Positions 17,237 through 25,011 of a DNA stretch of 64,000 nt are shown piece after piece. Numbering within the stretch: position 1 is the first letter of the stretch; each line of letters starts with the position of its first letter. The position numbers were made by a program, and so were the translations under genes. Origin of the DNA: DASRPD01 sp035646535 (GTDB lineage: Bacteria; Actinomycetota; Acidimicrobiia; IMCC26256; JANYLB01); the NCBI GenBank assembly GCA_035646535.1, contig DASRPD010000105.1:42185-106184 (forward strand), given 5' to 3'. The notes beneath the pieces were generated by a model, which had not been told where the DNA came from, made no database searches, and saw only the letters and a list, made by a program, of their open reading frames with translations.

Positions 17237-18165
17237 ATGGCTTTGAGAGCCGCGATGCGGTCCGCGAGCGGAGGGTGCGTGTCGAACGCCCGATTGAGCC
17301 ATGAGCCCTTCTTCCCCTTCTTGTGTTGGCGGGCCTTGTTCTCCTGGTCACGGTCGAGGGGCGATTCGATCCAGAGCTGCGCCGTGGCCCGCGTGGCGTT
17401 GTGCACGACCGCCTTGTCGCCCTCGAGCTTCTCGAGCGCCGAGATCAACCCCGGCGGATAGCGCGTGAGCTGCACGCCGCTGGCGTCCGCGAGGAGCTCC
17501 CGGCGACGACTCATCGCGAACTGCATCAGCTGGGCGACGAACGGGGCGAGCACCAGCAGCGCCAGGGCCAAGATGGCGATGATCGCGCCGAGCTGGCTGT
17601 TGCTGTTGTTGTCCCGGCGACTGCTGCGGCCACCCCACCACATGAACCGGAGTCCCACATCGGCCATGAGCGCGAGCGCACCGACCGCGGTGACTGCGAT
17701 CGTCGACACCAAGATGTCGTAGTTCTTCACGTGGGAGAGCTCGTGGGCAATGACCCCTTCGAGCTCGACGCGGTTCATGATCTCGAGCAACCCGGTCGTG
17801 ACCGCGAGAGCGGCGTGCTTCGGATTGCGACCGGTGGCGAACGCGTTCGGCGCGGGATCGTCGACGATGTACAGGCGCGGCTTCGGCAACCCCGCAGCGA
17901 TGCAGAGGCCCTCGACGAGGTTGTGGTATCGCCGGTACTGCGGACCGTCAGCGGGTTTGGCCCGGCTCGCCGCCAGCGCGATGCGATCCGAATAGAAGTA
18001 CGACCCCCAGGCCATGCCGACCGCCACGACGATGGCGAAGGGCACCGCGACGAACCCGAAGTCGAACAGGTAGCCCAGCGCGAACGCGACCCCGCCCACC
18101 AGCACCACGAACACGGCGAGGAGGACGACGGTGCGACGCTTGTTGCGCGCGATCTGCTCGTACAG
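17233..18165 (-). CDS. htpX: Membrane zinc metalloprotease HtpX, apparent CTG start
   Basis: HtpX degrades misfolded membrane proteins. Zinc ligands are in HELSHVKNYD with a downstream Glu in RELLADASG; two N-terminal and two central membrane helices are clear. The first ATG or GTG (GTG 18114) would cut off the conserved N-terminus. Upstream in frame lies YEQIARNKRRTVVLL, the usual HtpX opening, preceded by CTG (18165) with AGAGGT six bases before it and no ATG, GTG or TTG. I therefore place the start at CTG; the protein is then 310 residues. The stop overlaps the DUF3048 gene. Confidence 0.92.
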   Translation of the reverse strand: MYEQIARNKRRTVVLLAVFVVLVGGVAFALGYLFDFGFVAVPFAIVVAVGMAWGSYFYSDRIALAASRAKPADGPQYRRYHNLVEGLCIAAGLPKPRLYIVDDPAPNAFATGRNPKHAALAVTTGLLEIMNRVELEGVIAHELSHVKNYDILVSTIAVTAVGALALMADVGLRFMWWGGRSSRRDNNSNSQLGAIIAILALALLVLAPFVAQLMQFAMSRRRELLADASGVQLTRYPPGLISALEKLEGDKAVVHNATRATAQLWIESPLDRDQENKARQHKKGKKGSWLNRAFDTHPPLADRIAALKAM

Positions 18166-18215
18166 GGTGAGACCTCTTGGTGGGTGAGGTCGCCGCGGGG
18201 CGCCTCAGAGAACGA

Positions 18216-18773
18216 TCAGAACTGGACCTTCACCGGCCCCGTCGCCTCCGGATCACCCTCGAAGTACTCGCGCTTGTCGAAGTTGAACGTCCCGGCGAGC
18301 ATGCTGCGCGGGAAGGTCTGGATGCCGTTGTTGTAGTTCAAGACGCTGTCGTTGTAGAACTGACGCGCGTAGGCGATCCGATCCTCGGTCGACGTCAGCT
18401 CCTCCTGCAGGTTCAAGAAGTTCTGGTTGGCCTTGAGGTCCGGATAGGCCTCGGCCACCGCGAAGAGACTCTTCAGGGCACCACTCAGGACGTTCTCGGC
18501 CTGGGCCTGGCCTGCCGGCGATCCGGCTTGCGCGTTCATCGCCTGCGCGCGGGCATTGGTCACGGCTTCGAAGGTCGACTTCTCGTGCGCGGCGTAACCC
18601 TTGACCGACTCCACGAGGTTCGGAATGAGGTCGTAGCGACGCTTCAGCTGCACGTCGATCTGGGAGTACGCGTTGTCGATCCGGTTCCGAGACCGGACCA
18701 ACCCGTTGTACATGACGATCATGACGATGACGGCGATCACGACGATCGCAATCACGATGAGGATGGGGATCAC
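18216..18773 (-). CDS. LemA family protein
   Basis: The 185 residues start at GTG 18773 with a hydrophobic helix (IPILIVIAIVVIAVIVMIVM), then the LemA signature YNGLVRSRNRIDNAYSQIDV and LKRRYDLIPNLVESVKGY, ending in NYNNGIQTFPRSMLAG. LemA proteins are membrane-anchored helical bundles of uncertain function, often next to htpX, as here (50 bp apart). The start was chosen because upstream residues are low-complexity and GGAG lies 8-12 bases before the GTG. Confidence 0.92.
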   Translation of the reverse strand: MIPILIVIAIVVIAVIVMIVMYNGLVRSRNRIDNAYSQIDVQLKRRYDLIPNLVESVKGYAAHEKSTFEAVTNARAQAMNAQAGSPAGQAQAENVLSGALKSLFAVAEAYPDLKANQNFLNLQEELTSTEDRIAYARQFYNDSVLNYNNGIQTFPRSMLAGTFNFDKREYFEGDPEATGPVKVQF

Positions 18774-18893
18774 GCGCGGCGCTCCATTCGTCGGGGATCT
18801 GGTGTCGGGAGACCCGGTCGCCGGCGGGCGAACCACCTGCGATGCATCACAGTGTAGGAGCCGGGACCCGAGAGATGACTCCATGGGGATCCG

Positions 18894-19976
18894 TCAAGGC
18901 GGAGTGCACGCGATCGCGGCCTCGTACAGCGGGATGAAGCGCCGGGCGAGGCGGGCCATCGAGAACTCCTCGGCGCGGCGACGGCCGGCCTCGGCCAGCT
19001 CGTCGCGGCGCGGCGGATCGGTGAGGACCGATCGCAGGACGTCGGCCAGCGCGCCGGGATCGCCGGGAGCGACGAGCATCGCCTCGACCCCCGGTCGGGC
19101 CACGTTGCGAAACCCCGGGATGTCGGACGCCACCACGGTGGTGGAAGCGGCCATCGCCTCCAGCAGCACCACCCCGAAGGACTCCCCGTGGAGCGCCGGC
19201 GCGCAGAACACCGTCGCCGCGCGCAACCTGCGCGCCTTCTCCGCGTCGGTGATCCGACCGATCCACTCGACCCGACCAACGCCCCGAGCTTGCAGCGTCG
19301 CCGTCTCCGGACCGTCGCTCGCCACCCACAGCACCGCGTCGGCGTCCAACTGCTCCCAGGCATCGAGCAGGACTCCGAGGCCCTTTCGAGGCTCGTGCCG
19401 CCCGATGAAGAGCACCGTCGGCGCAATCGTCGGGTACGGGTCAGCCTGCTCGATCGGCTCGAGGTCGACGCCGTTCGGCAGCACCCAGTAGGTCCCGCCG
19501 AGGTTCTCCTGCGCGGTCCGGCGGGCGTCGGTGGAGACGGCGGTTCGGATCGTGATCAGCTTCGCCACTCCGCTCGCCGGCTTGCCGAACCAACGGTAGA
19601 AGGTGTCGCTGCGCGGCGCGGCCATGTGGAACGTGCCCACCGACGGGATCCTCGTGCCCAGCAGCGCCGCGGACGGCGGGCCCGGCACCAGGGGCTCATG
19701 GAGGTGCAGCACGTCGGGCCGGAAGCCGCGCAGCGCCTCGAGGGTCCGGCGGGCGGCGTCCTTGCCCGGCGCGATGGGCGAGATCGACCCGTTGCTCGAG
19801 ACCTTCGTGCTCGGTCCTACCGAGGTCACGAACGGCGCCGGCGGCGGCCCGTCGGCCGGCGCGAGCACTCGGGCATCGTAGCCCTGAGCCCGAAGACTGT
19901 GGGCAAGACCCAGTACCTGGCCTTGTACGCCGCCGGGAATCGACACGGAGTACGGGCACACCAGCGCGATGCGCAC
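18894..19976 (-). CDS. pimA: Phosphatidylinositol alpha-mannosyltransferase PimA
   Basis: This GT4-family enzyme transfers mannose from GDP-mannose to phosphatidylinositol, the first step of PIM synthesis, on the inner face of the membrane. Visible motifs are YSVSIPGGVQGQVLGLA, VLHLHEPLVPG, GRHEPRKGLGVLLDA and the EX7E-type HGESFGVVLLEAMA. The 360 residues match the family. GTG 19976 shares its G with the stop of the upstream acyltransferase (TAGTG). The order pgsA-patA-pimA is that of mycobacteria, which supports this over a generic glycosyltransferase. Confidence 0.9.
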   Translation of the reverse strand: MRIALVCPYSVSIPGGVQGQVLGLAHSLRAQGYDARVLAPADGPPPAPFVTSVGPSTKVSSNGSISPIAPGKDAARRTLEALRGFRPDVLHLHEPLVPGPPSAALLGTRIPSVGTFHMAAPRSDTFYRWFGKPASGVAKLITIRTAVSTDARRTAQENLGGTYWVLPNGVDLEPIEQADPYPTIAPTVLFIGRHEPRKGLGVLLDAWEQLDADAVLWVASDGPETATLQARGVGRVEWIGRITDAEKARRLRAATVFCAPALHGESFGVVLLEAMAASTTVVASDIPGFRNVARPGVEAMLVAPGDPGALADVLRSVLTDPPRRDELAEAGRRRAEEFSMARLARRFIPLYEAAIACTPP

Positions 19977-20878
19977 TAGCCCGCGTCCCGGTTCGCTTGG
20001 TGATCCGATGGCCAGTTCGGCTGCATGAGATGCCACTGCGTCGGCGCGGCGCGGATCAGATCCTCGAACCGATGCGCGAGCTCCTGGGTGATACGAGCGA
20101 TATCCTCGCGCAGGCGCCCGCGCCGGTCCACCGGTATCGGCGGACAGACATACGCGAGATGTCTTCCGTGCGGCAGGTAGAAGCAGCTGGAGGCCAGCAG
20201 CGGTGCCCGAGTCCGAAGCGCGAGCAACGCCGGCCCGGCCGGCAATGTCGTCCGCTCCCCGAAGAACTCGACCTCGACGCCGTCGCCTCCGAGGTCACGA
20301 TCGGAAACGAGGCACACGGGTCGATTCTCTCGCAGCGCAGTTGCCATGGCGATCCCGGCGTCGGGTCCGAGCGCCACGACCTCCATCCCGAACTCACGGC
20401 GCACGGCCGAGAACCACTCGAACAGCTCCGGTGGCTCCACCGGCTCGACCACCACGGTGGGCCGAAGCCCACGTTCGGCCAGGAACGCTGCCGCCATCTC
20501 GAAACCGCCGACGTGCGGTGTCGCGAGGATGATCCCACTTCCGGCGTCCAATCCCGCGGCGATGTGCTCGTAGCCCTCGACGACGATGTGACGATCGATC
20601 GCACCCGGGTCCCGCGCCTCGTACGGGAGACGAAACAGCTCGAACCAGTAGCGACCGTAGGACGCGAACACCTCGGAGACCACCTGATCGAGCTCCCGAC
20701 CGACGACACGACCGTCGGTCGCCCGCACCATGTTGGCCCGCACCTGACGGCGCCGGACCGGCATCAGCCTTGCCGTCGCTCGCCCGACGGCGCACGCGGT
20801 GCGCTCGCCGATCTCACGGGGAAGCACACGCGCAATCGCGGCCGCGCTGCGGTACGCGAGGTAGCTCGGATGTGGCAC
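19976..20878 (-). CDS. PIM acyltransferase (PatA-like, LPLAT family)
   Basis: A lysophospholipid-acyltransferase-type protein of about 300 residues, related to lipid A acyltransferases. The catalytic HX4E motif is visible in ATPHVGGFEMAAAFLAERG. In mycobacteria the enzyme in this position adds palmitate to the mannose of PIM. The start is uncertain: GTG 20878 leaves a 14-bp gap after pgsA and begins PSYLAYRSAAAIARVLP, but no strong ribosome-binding site is visible; earlier in-frame starts would lie inside pgsA. Confidence 0.85.
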   Translation of the reverse strand: MPHPSYLAYRSAAAIARVLPREIGERTACAVGRATARLMPVRRRQVRANMVRATDGRVVGRELDQVVSEVFASYGRYWFELFRLPYEARDPGAIDRHIVVEGYEHIAAGLDAGSGIILATPHVGGFEMAAAFLAERGLRPTVVVEPVEPPELFEWFSAVRREFGMEVVALGPDAGIAMATALRENRPVCLVSDRDLGGDGVEVEFFGERTTLPAGPALLALRTRAPLLASSCFYLPHGRHLAYVCPPIPVDRRGRLREDIARITQELAHRFEDLIRAAPTQWHLMQPNWPSDHQANRDAG

Positions 20879-20892
20879 GGCCCGCGTACGGC

Positions 20893-21672
20893 TCAGGGAC
20901 GTGTGCGGCGTCGGACCGGCCGCGACCGGCCGGCATGACGCCGCTCCACTCCCGCGCGGCGCGCCTGGAACCACCCGGCCAAGCTGCGCTCCTCACCGCC
21001 CGCGGCGAGCCCCAGCTCGTTCGCTTCATCGTCGTCGTCATCGTCATGGGTTCGGCGATGCCGGACCAGCCGCAACCGACGGACGCGCGACTCCGGGAGA
21101 TCACTCGCCTGACGCCACACCGTCACGAAACGCTGGACGGCGGTAAAGACCATGAGCACGACCATGAGCCACAGCACGGCGACGAGCACATGGAACATCA
21201 GCCCGACACCGAGCACCACCATGCGCTCCGCTCGTTCCATGAGACCACCACGGGCGGTGTAACTCAGGGCCTCGGCGCGCGCCCGCTCGTAGGAGATCAA
21301 CATTGCCAACGCGACAGCCGCGAACGCGAGCACCGGCGCGTGGGCGCTCTCGCCGGCGAGATACCAGGCACAGCCTCCAAAGACGACCGCGTCCGAGACA
21401 CGATCGGTCACCGAATCGAAGAACGCGCCGCGGGGGCTCGCTTCGCCGGTTGTGCGCGCGACGCTCCCGTCGAGGAGGTCCACGAGTCCACTGACCGAGA
21501 GTCCCAAGACGGCCCAACGGAGCTCACCAATCGCGATGAGCCACGCGGTCCCTGCCGACGACACGACGCCGACAACGGTGAGAACGTTCGCGGTGACGCC
21601 AACGCGGCTCAGGCCACGACCGATGGGCGCGAGCGCCCGACCGATCCCGGAGCGGAGACGGCCGTCAAGCAC
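20893..21672 (-). CDS. pgsA: CDP-alcohol phosphatidyltransferase, likely PI-phosphate synthase
   Basis: The full CDP-alcohol transferase signature is present: DLLDGSVAR, then G eight residues later, FFDSVTDR, giving D-x2-DG-x2-AR-x8-G-x3-D-x3-D. About six membrane helices are predicted. By synteny with patA and pimA it should make phosphatidylinositol phosphate from CDP-diacylglycerol and inositol phosphate. The C-terminus carries a cytoplasmic poly-Asp stretch (THDDDDDDEANE) and a basic end. The GTG start has no clear ribosome-binding site; a 24-codon frame ends across it and may couple translation. Confidence 0.88.
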   Translation of the reverse strand: MLDGRLRSGIGRALAPIGRGLSRVGVTANVLTVVGVVSSAGTAWLIAIGELRWAVLGLSVSGLVDLLDGSVARTTGEASPRGAFFDSVTDRVSDAVVFGGCAWYLAGESAHAPVLAFAAVALAMLISYERARAEALSYTARGGLMERAERMVVLGVGLMFHVLVAVLWLMVVLMVFTAVQRFVTVWRQASDLPESRVRRLRLVRHRRTHDDDDDDEANELGLAAGGEERSLAGWFQARRAGVERRHAGRSRPVRRRTRP

Positions 21673-21713
21673 GAGACTGCGGCCAAGAGAGCGCGATGAA
21701 CGCGCGAGACCAA

Positions 21714-21743
21714 AGCTGGTTCATGACGAGCTGGTTCATGGCG
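21714..21743. repeat. 15-bp tandem duplication upstream of pgsA
   Basis: Two 15-bp units (21714-21728 and 21729-21743) differ at one base. They lie in the divergent gap between pgsA and the EF-G-like gene and, read on the minus strand, create the duplicated start of a 24-codon frame (MNQLVMNQLW...). Confidence 0.85.
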
Positions 21744-21823
21744 GAACTTGACGTTACCACGGGAGCGCACGGGGACCGGGGTGCATACACTCGCCCCAAC
21801 CGTCACTCCGGGGAGAGCTCCAG

Positions 21824-23836
21824 GTGAAGACGTTCCCGACCGACCGCATCCGCAATGTGGTATTCGTCGGCCACGGCGGTTCGGGCAAGACCACGCTCGC
21901 CGAGGCGTTGCTCTTCGCGGCCGGCGTGATCTCCCGCACCGGCCGCGTCGAAGACGGCACCACGGTCTGTGACTTCGATCCCGAGTCGCAGCGGCGGGGC
22001 ATCTCCGTCTCGCTGGCCCTCGCGCCCTTCGAGCTCGACGACTGCAAGGTCAACGTCATCGACACGCCCGGCTACGCCGACTTCGTGGGTGACGTCGTGG
22101 CCGCCCTCCGGGTCGCCGATCTCGCGATCTTCGTCGTCTCGGCCGTCGAAGGCGTCGAGGTGCAGACCGAGCTCGCGTGGCGGCTCGCCGCCGCGGCCAA
22201 TCTTCCCCGTGCCATCTTCGTGAACAAGCTGGACCGCGAACGCGCGTCCTTCGAACGTACGCTCCAAGAGCTACAGGACGCCTTCGGCGCGGGCGTGGCT
22301 CCCGTCGAGCTCCCCATCGGCGAGGAGAGGGAGTTTCGCGGCGTGATCGACCTGCTCGAAGACGAGGCCATCACCTACGACGGCCGCTCGCCGCGAGGCA
22401 CGACCGGAGCGATCCCCGACGAGCTCGTCAACGAGGAGCACGCGGTGCACGACGCGCTCATCGAAGGCATCGTCGTGGCCGACGACGACCTCACCCAGCG
22501 GTACCTGGACGACGAGAAGATCGCCGTCGGCGACCTCGTCACCACGCTGGCCCGCGGGATCGCCGCGGCGACTGTGTTCCCGGTGCTCTGCGGCAGCGCG
22601 ACCCGGCTGGTCGGCATCGATCGGCTCACACGCTTCATCGTGGACGAGGGCCCGGCGCCGTCGGCCGGCAGAGGACCGGCGGCCACCTTCGTGTTCAAGA
22701 CGCTCGTCGACCCGTACCTCGGCCATGTCAACCTGTTCAAATCGCTGCAAGGCACCATTGCTCACGACGACGTGCTCGTGAACGGACGGACCCTCGCCGA
22801 TCAGCGGATGCATCAGTTGCTCTTCGTGCGGGGCGGGGATCAGGAACCGGTGCCGTCGGTCGCGCCGGGCGACCTGGCCGCGGTGGCGAAGCTGGCCGAC
22901 ACGACGACCGGCGACGTGCTCGCCGTGCGCGGCACCGACATCGATGTCGAGCCGTTCACGACCCCGGCACCGGTGCTGGCCACGGCCATCCTCCCCAAGT
23001 CCAACGCCGATGACGACAGGCTTGCGAACGCGTTGGGCCGGCTGCTGGACGAGGACCCCGCGCTGTCTCTGGAGCGGAACCCGGAGACGCGTCAGATGTT
23101 GCTGTGGGGCGCCGGCGAGATGCACCTTGCGATCGCCCTCGAGCGGCTGACTCGGCAGTTCGGCGTGGAGGTCGAGACCGAAGACGTCCGGGTCCCGTAC
23201 CGCGAGACCATCACGAGCAGCGCCGAAGCCGAGGGAAGATACAAGAAGCAGACGGGCGGCCACGGCCAGTTCGGCGTTGCGTGTCTGCGCGTCGAGCCGC
23301 TGGAGCGCGGCGCCGGGTTCGAGTGGGTCGACGCGATCGTGGGCGGCGCGATTCCCAAGAACCTGATCCCCGCGGTCGAAAAGGGTGTCCGCGAGTCCAT
23401 GACCCAGGGCGGGGTGTTCGGCCACCCGGTCGTCGACGTGCGGGTCACCTGCTTCGACGGCAAGTTCCACAGCGTCGACTCGTCGGAGATGAGCTTCAAG
23501 ATGGCCGGCTCCATCGCGTGCAAGGAGGCGATGGCCAAGGCGCAGCCGATCCTGCTCGAACCGGTGAGCGAGCTCGTCGTGACCGCCCCCGAGGAGCACC
23601 AGGGCGACATCATGGGTGACCTCAACGCGAGGCGCGGTCGGATCCAGGGCGCCGGCGCCCTCGGCGATGGCGAGGCCGAGATCGTCGCGCTGGTGCCGGC
23701 CTCGGAGATCCTGCGCTATGCCGTCGATCTCCGCTCGATGACCCACGGACAGGGCCGGTTCACCGTGTCGCACGCGCGCTATGACCCGGTCCCGAGCCAG
23801 GTGGCCGAGCAGCTCGTGCGCGCCACCGCCCGGTAG
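21824..23836 (+). CDS. EF-G-like translational GTPase (EF-G2 type)
   Basis: This 670-residue protein has the EF-G domain order: G domain with P-loop GHGGSGKTTL (about residues 16-25), switch II DTPGYADF and NKLDRE, then domains II-V ending in ASEILRYAVDLRSMTHGQG. The switch I motif reads RRGISVSLA instead of the canonical RGITI. It is shorter than canonical EF-G (about 700), as in the second EF-G of many actinobacteria. It is a single plus-strand gene between minus-strand blocks, not next to ribosomal protein genes, so a role other than housekeeping translocation is likely; that is inference. GTG start preceded by GGGAGA. Confidence 0.88.
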   Translation: MKTFPTDRIRNVVFVGHGGSGKTTLAEALLFAAGVISRTGRVEDGTTVCDFDPESQRRGISVSLALAPFELDDCKVNVIDTPGYADFVGDVVAALRVADLAIFVVSAVEGVEVQTELAWRLAAAANLPRAIFVNKLDRERASFERTLQELQDAFGAGVAPVELPIGEEREFRGVIDLLEDEAITYDGRSPRGTTGAIPDELVNEEHAVHDALIEGIVVADDDLTQRYLDDEKIAVGDLVTTLARGIAAATVFPVLCGSATRLVGIDRLTRFIVDEGPAPSAGRGPAATFVFKTLVDPYLGHVNLFKSLQGTIAHDDVLVNGRTLADQRMHQLLFVRGGDQEPVPSVAPGDLAAVAKLADTTTGDVLAVRGTDIDVEPFTTPAPVLATAILPKSNADDDRLANALGRLLDEDPALSLERNPETRQMLLWGAGEMHLAIALERLTRQFGVEVETEDVRVPYRETITSSAEAEGRYKKQTGGHGQFGVACLRVEPLERGAGFEWVDAIVGGAIPKNLIPAVEKGVRESMTQGGVFGHPVVDVRVTCFDGKFHSVDSSEMSFKMAGSIACKEAMAKAQPILLEPVSELVVTAPEEHQGDIMGDLNARRGRIQGAGALGDGEAEIVALVPASEILRYAVDLRSMTHGQGRFTVSHARYDPVPSQVAEQLVRATAR

Positions 23837-23896
23837 CGGCGCGGTCGCGCCTCACCGCTGCATGGTCAGCCGAGGTATGGGCCGCGCGGGCGGCGA

Positions 23897-24493
23897 TCAG
23901 TCCCCCGCGGCTGCGTCGTGCCCGTCGGCGCCACCAGGGCTCACGGGATCGCCGAGATCGCCGAGATCGCTCCAGTCTTCGGGGTTGCGCTCGGTGTACT
24001 CCCCCATGACGCGCCCATCGACCGCGTCGAGCTCGACGAGCCCCCGCAGGCTGGGTGGGCTATCCGCGCTGTAGAGCAGGATTCGCCAGGCGGGTCGGCT
24101 GCGCAGCCCCCGCCACGCGAGCTGCGCCGACGCGTGGCCGACCGGAAAGCCGACGGTACGCGACGCGACCGCGAGTGCCTCGGTCTGGTCGACAACGAGG
24201 TGCCAACCGGCGAGGAAGTGATAGCCCGAGACGAGGCCGAGAACGATCGCCGCGGCGAGGAGGCCGCGGTTGCGCGAGACGAGCCACGCGGCCGCACAAC
24301 CCGTCGCGATGACGGCGTAGAGCGTCCCGGCGATACGACGCCGTGCGACATCGGGAAACGTGTACGGACCGACGTACGCGGTGACGTCGAGGTCGTCGGG
24401 CAGCCCGTCGCCGTCTTCGGGCAGCGCGTCGCCGTCTTCGGGTTCGCTCGGCTCCGGCTCGTCGACGGTCACGGTTCCGACGCTATCGCCCAT
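23897..24493 (-). CDS. Predicted membrane protein, unknown function
   Basis: The 198 residues start with an acidic segment (EPEPSEPEDGDALPEDGDGL), then two adjoining hydrophobic helices around residues 58-95 (IAGTLYAVIATGCAAAWLV and LLAAAIVLGLVSGYHFLAGW) and a soluble C-terminal domain. I do not recognise a family. The C-terminal part (LLYSADSPPSLRGLVELDAV) looks globular, so the protein is probably a membrane-tethered cytoplasmic or outer domain. It follows the HIT gene by 17 bp and lies between HIT and pgsA, a place where mycobacteria have no extra gene. Confidence 0.7.
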   Translation of the reverse strand: MGDSVGTVTVDEPEPSEPEDGDALPEDGDGLPDDLDVTAYVGPYTFPDVARRRIAGTLYAVIATGCAAAWLVSRNRGLLAAAIVLGLVSGYHFLAGWHLVVDQTEALAVASRTVGFPVGHASAQLAWRGLRSRPAWRILLYSADSPPSLRGLVELDAVDGRVMGEYTERNPEDWSDLGDLGDPVSPGGADGHDAAAGD

Positions 24494-24510
24494 GCCCGAA
24501 GCGAAGCGCC

Positions 24511-25011
24511 TCAGGCCGGCCAGGCCCGGCGGAGCCTCTCGTAGCTGTCGCGGAGCGATTCCGGCAGTACCCGCGTCTCGGCGACCGAGGTCATGAAGTT
24601 GGTGTCGCCGTCCCATCGGGGCAGGGCGTGGACGTGCACATGGCCCGGGATGCCCGCGCCCGCGCCGACGCCGATGTTGACGCCGACGTTGATGCCGTCG
24701 GGTCGGTAGGCCTCGCCGATCGCGCCGGTCGCCCGCTGGGTGGCGTGCATGAGCGTCGCCGCTTCATCGGCGGCCAGGTCCACAAGCCCTCCGACGTGGC
24801 GGAGAGGAACCGTCATCAGGTGGCCCGAGGTGTAGGGGAACGCGTTCATGACCGTGAACGAGTGCTCGGTGCGTTCCAGGATCATCGCCTCGTCGTCGTC
24901 GAGGCCTTGGAGCGCGCAGAAGACGCACTCGTCGGATCGAGCGCGGCTTGCAATGACGTCTTCGATGTACGCCGACCGCCAGCCCGCCCAGAGGTGCTCG
25001 AGCCCGCTCAC
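24511..25011 (-). CDS. HIT family hydrolase/phosphorylase (Ap4A type)
   Basis: The histidine triad reads [11 protein letters not shown] (His 124, 126 and 128), and CVFC near residue 29 forms half of a possible zinc site. The length of 166 residues and the neighbours thrS and pgsA match the mycobacterial diadenosine tetraphosphate phosphorylase gene. It probably breaks down dinucleoside polyphosphates, which aminoacyl-tRNA synthetases can make, so pairing with thrS is sensible. GTG 25011 overlaps the thrS stop (GTGA). Confidence 0.9.
   Translation of the reverse strand: MSGLEHLWAGWRSAYIEDVIASRARSDECVFCALQGLDDDEAMILERTEHSFTVMNAFPYTSGHLMTVPLRHVGGLVDLAADEAATLMHATQRATGAIGEAYRPDGINVGVNIGVGAGAGIPGHVHVHALPRWDGDTNFMTSVAETRVLPESLRDSYERLRRAWPA

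Noticed and set aside
21748..21791. TTGACG and TACACT as a promoter of the EF-G-like gene
   Set aside because: The hexamers are 32 bases apart, far from the 16-18 needed.
21824..23836. Ribosomal protection (TetM-like) resistance protein
   Set aside because: The domain pattern and motifs fit the EF-G2 group of actinobacteria; no resistance context is visible.
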